A stretch of 64,000 bases of DNA from Streptomyces albiflavescens. GTDB taxonomy: Bacteria > Actinomycetota > Actinomycetes > Streptomycetales > Streptomycetaceae. Below, one piece after another: positions 59,834-64,000 of this stretch. The notes under the pieces are model-generated. The model did not search any database, was not told where the DNA came from, and saw only the letters and a list, made by a program, of their open reading frames with translations. Made by a program: the position numbers and the translations under genes. The stretch is from assembly GCF_014645835.1 (NCBI RefSeq), contig NZ_BMMM01000006.1, positions 124,001 through 188,000 of the forward strand, in the 5' to 3' direction. Every line of letters starts with the position of its first letter. Within the stretch, counting starts at the first letter, position 1.

Positions 59834-59963
59834 GCAGGCCGCCCGGCCGCCGAACGCCCGGCCGCTGAAGGCCCGTTACACCTTCCAGCCGCCGCAAGTC
59901 AGGCAGCCGGGCACCTCGGAAGAGGTCTCCGGACCGACCGCCGAAGGGGAGCGACGCACGACC

Positions 59964-62165
<2,202 letters not shown>

Positions 62166-62181
62166 GCGGGGCCGGCTGAAG

Positions 62182-63588
62182 TCACCAGCCCCGAGGCGCC
62201 CCGCGCTCCCAGGGCGCGGGCATCGGAGCCGAAGCCGTATCCGCTTCCTCCGGCGGCACCCCCGCCCGCCGCCGAGCAACCACCGTCCACACCCCGAGCC
62301 CCAGCACCAGCGCGCTCCCCGTGCCGATCCCCCCCGCGGCGACCAGCCGCAACGTGCTGCTGTCGCTGCCGCTGCTGCCACCCCCTCCGGTAGCGGCCGC
62401 TCCGCCCACGGTGCCGTCGGCCGCTTCGTCGGAGTCCCCCGCCGGGACGGCGAACGCGTCGCGGGGCTCCGGCCGCCCCGTGTACGCGGGACCTGTCCGC
62501 GCCGTTCCAGCGACGCGTACGCGCAGTGTCAGCCCGAACGGCCCGTCGCCGATCTTGTCGGCGACCTGCGCGGAAAGGTGGATCACGAGGTAGTACGAGC
62601 CCGCGAACCGCATCCCGCTCACGCGGTCGTTGAGGGCGTAGCGGTTCTCGTACGCGACGGGGGGCAGCGGATCGAGCGCGGCGGAGCGCTGGCTGCCGTC
62701 GTAGCCGGAGCCGACGTCGTCGACGAAGCCACGTACGGGGTTGTAGAGAGACATGACAAGAGCGGTACCGACATAGCGGTTACCGCGGCTCGAACTGCCC
62801 AGGTCCGCCGTGGCGTAGAGCTGTTGTCCCCAGTCGACCGGCACCTTGTAGAAGAGCGTCTGTCCGGGGCTGATCCCGTCCTGCCAGATTCCCTGCCTCA
62901 GCGAGCTCGCCGTGGCGAACCCCGCTCCGCCCCTGCGGCGCTTCGGATTCCCCGCGAGGGCGTCGGGCGACGCGGAGTTCCAGACCTCGGGAGCGCTTGT
63001 CGAACCGGCTGCCTTCTTCAGGGCGGGCTCCGACACATGACTGAGCTCCAGGTCCCAGTCGCCGGACGGGGAGTCCGCCGTACCGCTGCGCTCGACGACC
63101 ACGTAGTACGTGCCCAACGTCTGGCAGGCGTACTGATCGCCGCCCGTCTCGCGCGACGCCCAGGCGGCGATGGGGTGGGGGCTCTGGGTGGCGCCGAAGT
63201 GGGCGGTTCCGGAGAAGGAGCAGTGGCGGCTGTTGGCGTCCTGCACGGACACCTTGACGCCGTCCGAGTAGGAGACCGTCGTCCCCGGCCTGGGGACGGC
63301 GGTGGCCGAGACGTACGCGTTGGACGTGGCGTCGAGTTCGAGGCGGTAGTAGAGCTTGGCGTCCCGGCCTATGGAGCTCTTGTAGGTCTTGCCCGGCTCA
63401 AGCGGTACGGCGTCGGTGGTGTCCGTGGCGCCTTTGACGGTGGTGGCGTCCTGAGCGAAGGCGTACGGCGTCGGTAATCCGTCCGCGGCGGCCTGCCCCG
63501 CCGCCCCCGCGAACGTCGCACACAGCGCCGCCGCGGCGGCCACGAGCACTCGGCCGCCGTACCACCTCACGGTGCGCCGCCCCATCAC
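62182..63588 (-). CDS. Large secreted protein with C-terminal membrane anchor, function unknown
   Basis: 468 residues. Signal peptide (VLVAAAAALCATFAGAAGQAAA), a beta-rich ectodomain with repeated stretches (TYYVVVERSGTADSPSGDWDLELSHV, RFAGSYYLVIHLSAQVADKIGDGPFGLTLRVRV). A Gly/Ser/Ala linker (GGGGSSGSDSS) leads to a C-terminal helix (LVAAGGIGTGSALVLGLGVWTVVARRR). The type I layout could be a sortase-independent membrane-anchored surface protein. I do not recognise the family. GTG 63588 and ATG 63585 are both possible; GAGGGG is upstream. Confidence 0.78.
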   Translation of the reverse strand: MMGRRTVRWYGGRVLVAAAAALCATFAGAAGQAAADGLPTPYAFAQDATTVKGATDTTDAVPLEPGKTYKSSIGRDAKLYYRLELDATSNAYVSATAVPRPGTTVSYSDGVKVSVQDANSRHCSFSGTAHFGATQSPHPIAAWASRETGGDQYACQTLGTYYVVVERSGTADSPSGDWDLELSHVSEPALKKAAGSTSAPEVWNSASPDALAGNPKRRRGGAGFATASSLRQGIWQDGISPGQTLFYKVPVDWGQQLYATADLGSSSRGNRYVGTALVMSLYNPVRGFVDDVGSGYDGSQRSAALDPLPPVAYENRYALNDRVSGMRFAGSYYLVIHLSAQVADKIGDGPFGLTLRVRVAGTARTGPAYTGRPEPRDAFAVPAGDSDEAADGTVGGAAATGGGGSSGSDSSTLRLVAAGGIGTGSALVLGLGVWTVVARRRAGVPPEEADTASAPMPAPWERGAPRGW

Positions 63589-63795
63589 GCGCCACCCCTC
63601 GTCCCTCGTCCCTCGTCAAAGCCCCGGACCGTGGCCCATACTGCCCCGCCGGCCACCGCGCCACCCGTGCTATCCGTACGAGCGGCCGAAAGGGACCTTC
63701 TCTCGACACTCTTGAGCCCTCACCCTCGCCCACACGTTGCCAACGCAATCAATTCGTTTGCGTAGGTGAAACCGAGGTTCCCCGGACAACACAAA

Positions 63796-63820
63796 ACCCC
63801 GACCGCAAGGCGGCCGGGGT
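63796..63820 (-). terminator. Terminator of the small DLW-39-like gene
   Basis: ACCCCGGCCGC CTT GCGGTCGGGGT on the minus strand followed by TTTTGTG. Confidence 0.7.
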
Positions 63821-63844
63821 CTGCTCTAAGGCTGTTGTCGATAC

Positions 63845-63973
63845 TCACGAACCCGTGGGCACGGAGTCAGTCGCCTCCGTCCACAGATCCTGCTCGGCGC
63901 GATCCGCCTGGATCTGGCGGTACACGAGGAGCCCGCCGATGGCGGCCAGTGCGACCAGGAGAAGCTTCTTCAC
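63845..63973 (-). CDS. DLW-39 family small membrane protein
   Basis: 42 residues from GTG 63973: VKKLLLVALAAIGGLLVYR then QIQADRAEQDLW and a short Ser/Thr tail. The N-terminal helix and the DLW motif match the tiny DLW-39 proteins found near gyrA/tRNA genes in Streptomyces, as far as I recall. GACGAGG lies nine bases upstream of the start. A strong terminator follows. Function unknown. Confidence 0.72.
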   Translation of the reverse strand: MKKLLLVALAAIGGLLVYRQIQADRAEQDLWTEATDSVPTGS

Positions 63974-64000
63974 CGCGCGACCTCGTCTTTCCTTGACGTA

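Overview
The window is high-GC actinobacterial chromosome, almost certainly Streptomyces. Genes are dense, with many GTG/TTG starts and GGAGG-type ribosome sites, and stops overlap the next start as ATGA or GTGA. The gene order of the last 25 kb (tRNA-Leu, fhaA, fhaB, pstP, rodA, pbpA, pknB, sortases, trpG, DUF881, crgA, rhomboid, ppiA, tRNA-Ala) is the conserved block next to gyrA/gyrB/dnaA in actinobacteria. The window therefore lies on one flank of oriC, with the origin probably beyond the right-hand end. parS-like sites support this: one perfect 14-mer near 14.95 kb and two near-matches at 53.98 and 58.60 kb.

Layout. 0-2.4 kb: the 5' part of a GntR regulator, a secreted D,D-carboxypeptidase and a small secreted protein. 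2.4-6.0 kb: a branched-chain 2-oxoacid dehydrogenase operon (E1a-E1b-E2), divergent from an orphan NarL-type response regulator across a region with two strong inverted repeats. 7-11.4 kb: a PPOX-fold protein and two divergent Ser/Thr kinases. 11.5-17.5 kb: a proteasome activator Bpa, a small membrane protein, a quinone oxidoreductase, a TrkA-type K+ channel, and a moeA/mobA-like pair. 17.5-21.9 kb: a second oxoacid dehydrogenase operon with its divergent Lrp-type regulator bkdR. 21.9-25.8 and 29.3-32.9 kb: a phenylacetate catabolic set (TetR regulator, paaH-like, paaN, paaABCDE). It is interrupted by a coupled TrmH/HTTM/DUF5819 trio. 33-39 kb: an acyl-CoA dehydrogenase under a KstR-like operator, rhodanese, J-domain protein, DUF2252, HxlR/azoreductase. 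39.3-48.1 kb: tRNA-Leu and the growth/division signalling operon. 48.3-50.4 kb: an AT-richer insertion with a small secreted protein and an Mrr-type nuclease, placed between pknB and the sortases. 50.5-57.4 kb: three class E sortases, trpG/pabA, DUF881, crgA, rhomboid, ppiA. 57.8-64 kb: DUF5324, tRNA-Ala, an XRE regulator, a kinase with long low-complexity linkers, a large secreted protein and a tiny DLW-39-like protein.

How it fits together. Two modules dominate. The first is carbon catabolism. Branched-chain oxoacid dehydrogenases give acyl-CoAs, and the Paa pathway gives acetyl- and succinyl-CoA. The same 14-bp ACCG-N6-CGGT motif sits before paaA, between paaH and paaN, and before the second oxoacid dehydrogenase operon, suggesting one TetR regulator controls all three. 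The second is envelope growth: FHA scaffolds, PP2C phosphatase, RodA/FtsW, class B PBP, PASTA kinase, CrgA and sortases.

Small-scale features also stand out. Short tandem repeats occur both inside genes (disordered tails) and between genes. A short palindromic mobile-type repeat is present at two loci, and at both the CTAG end supplies the neighbouring gene's stop codon. Nothing here looks like a large wholly new system. The best leads are the shared operator set, the CTAG repeat, the parS-like decaying array and the Mrr-type island. All assignments come from reading the sequence; no database search was run.
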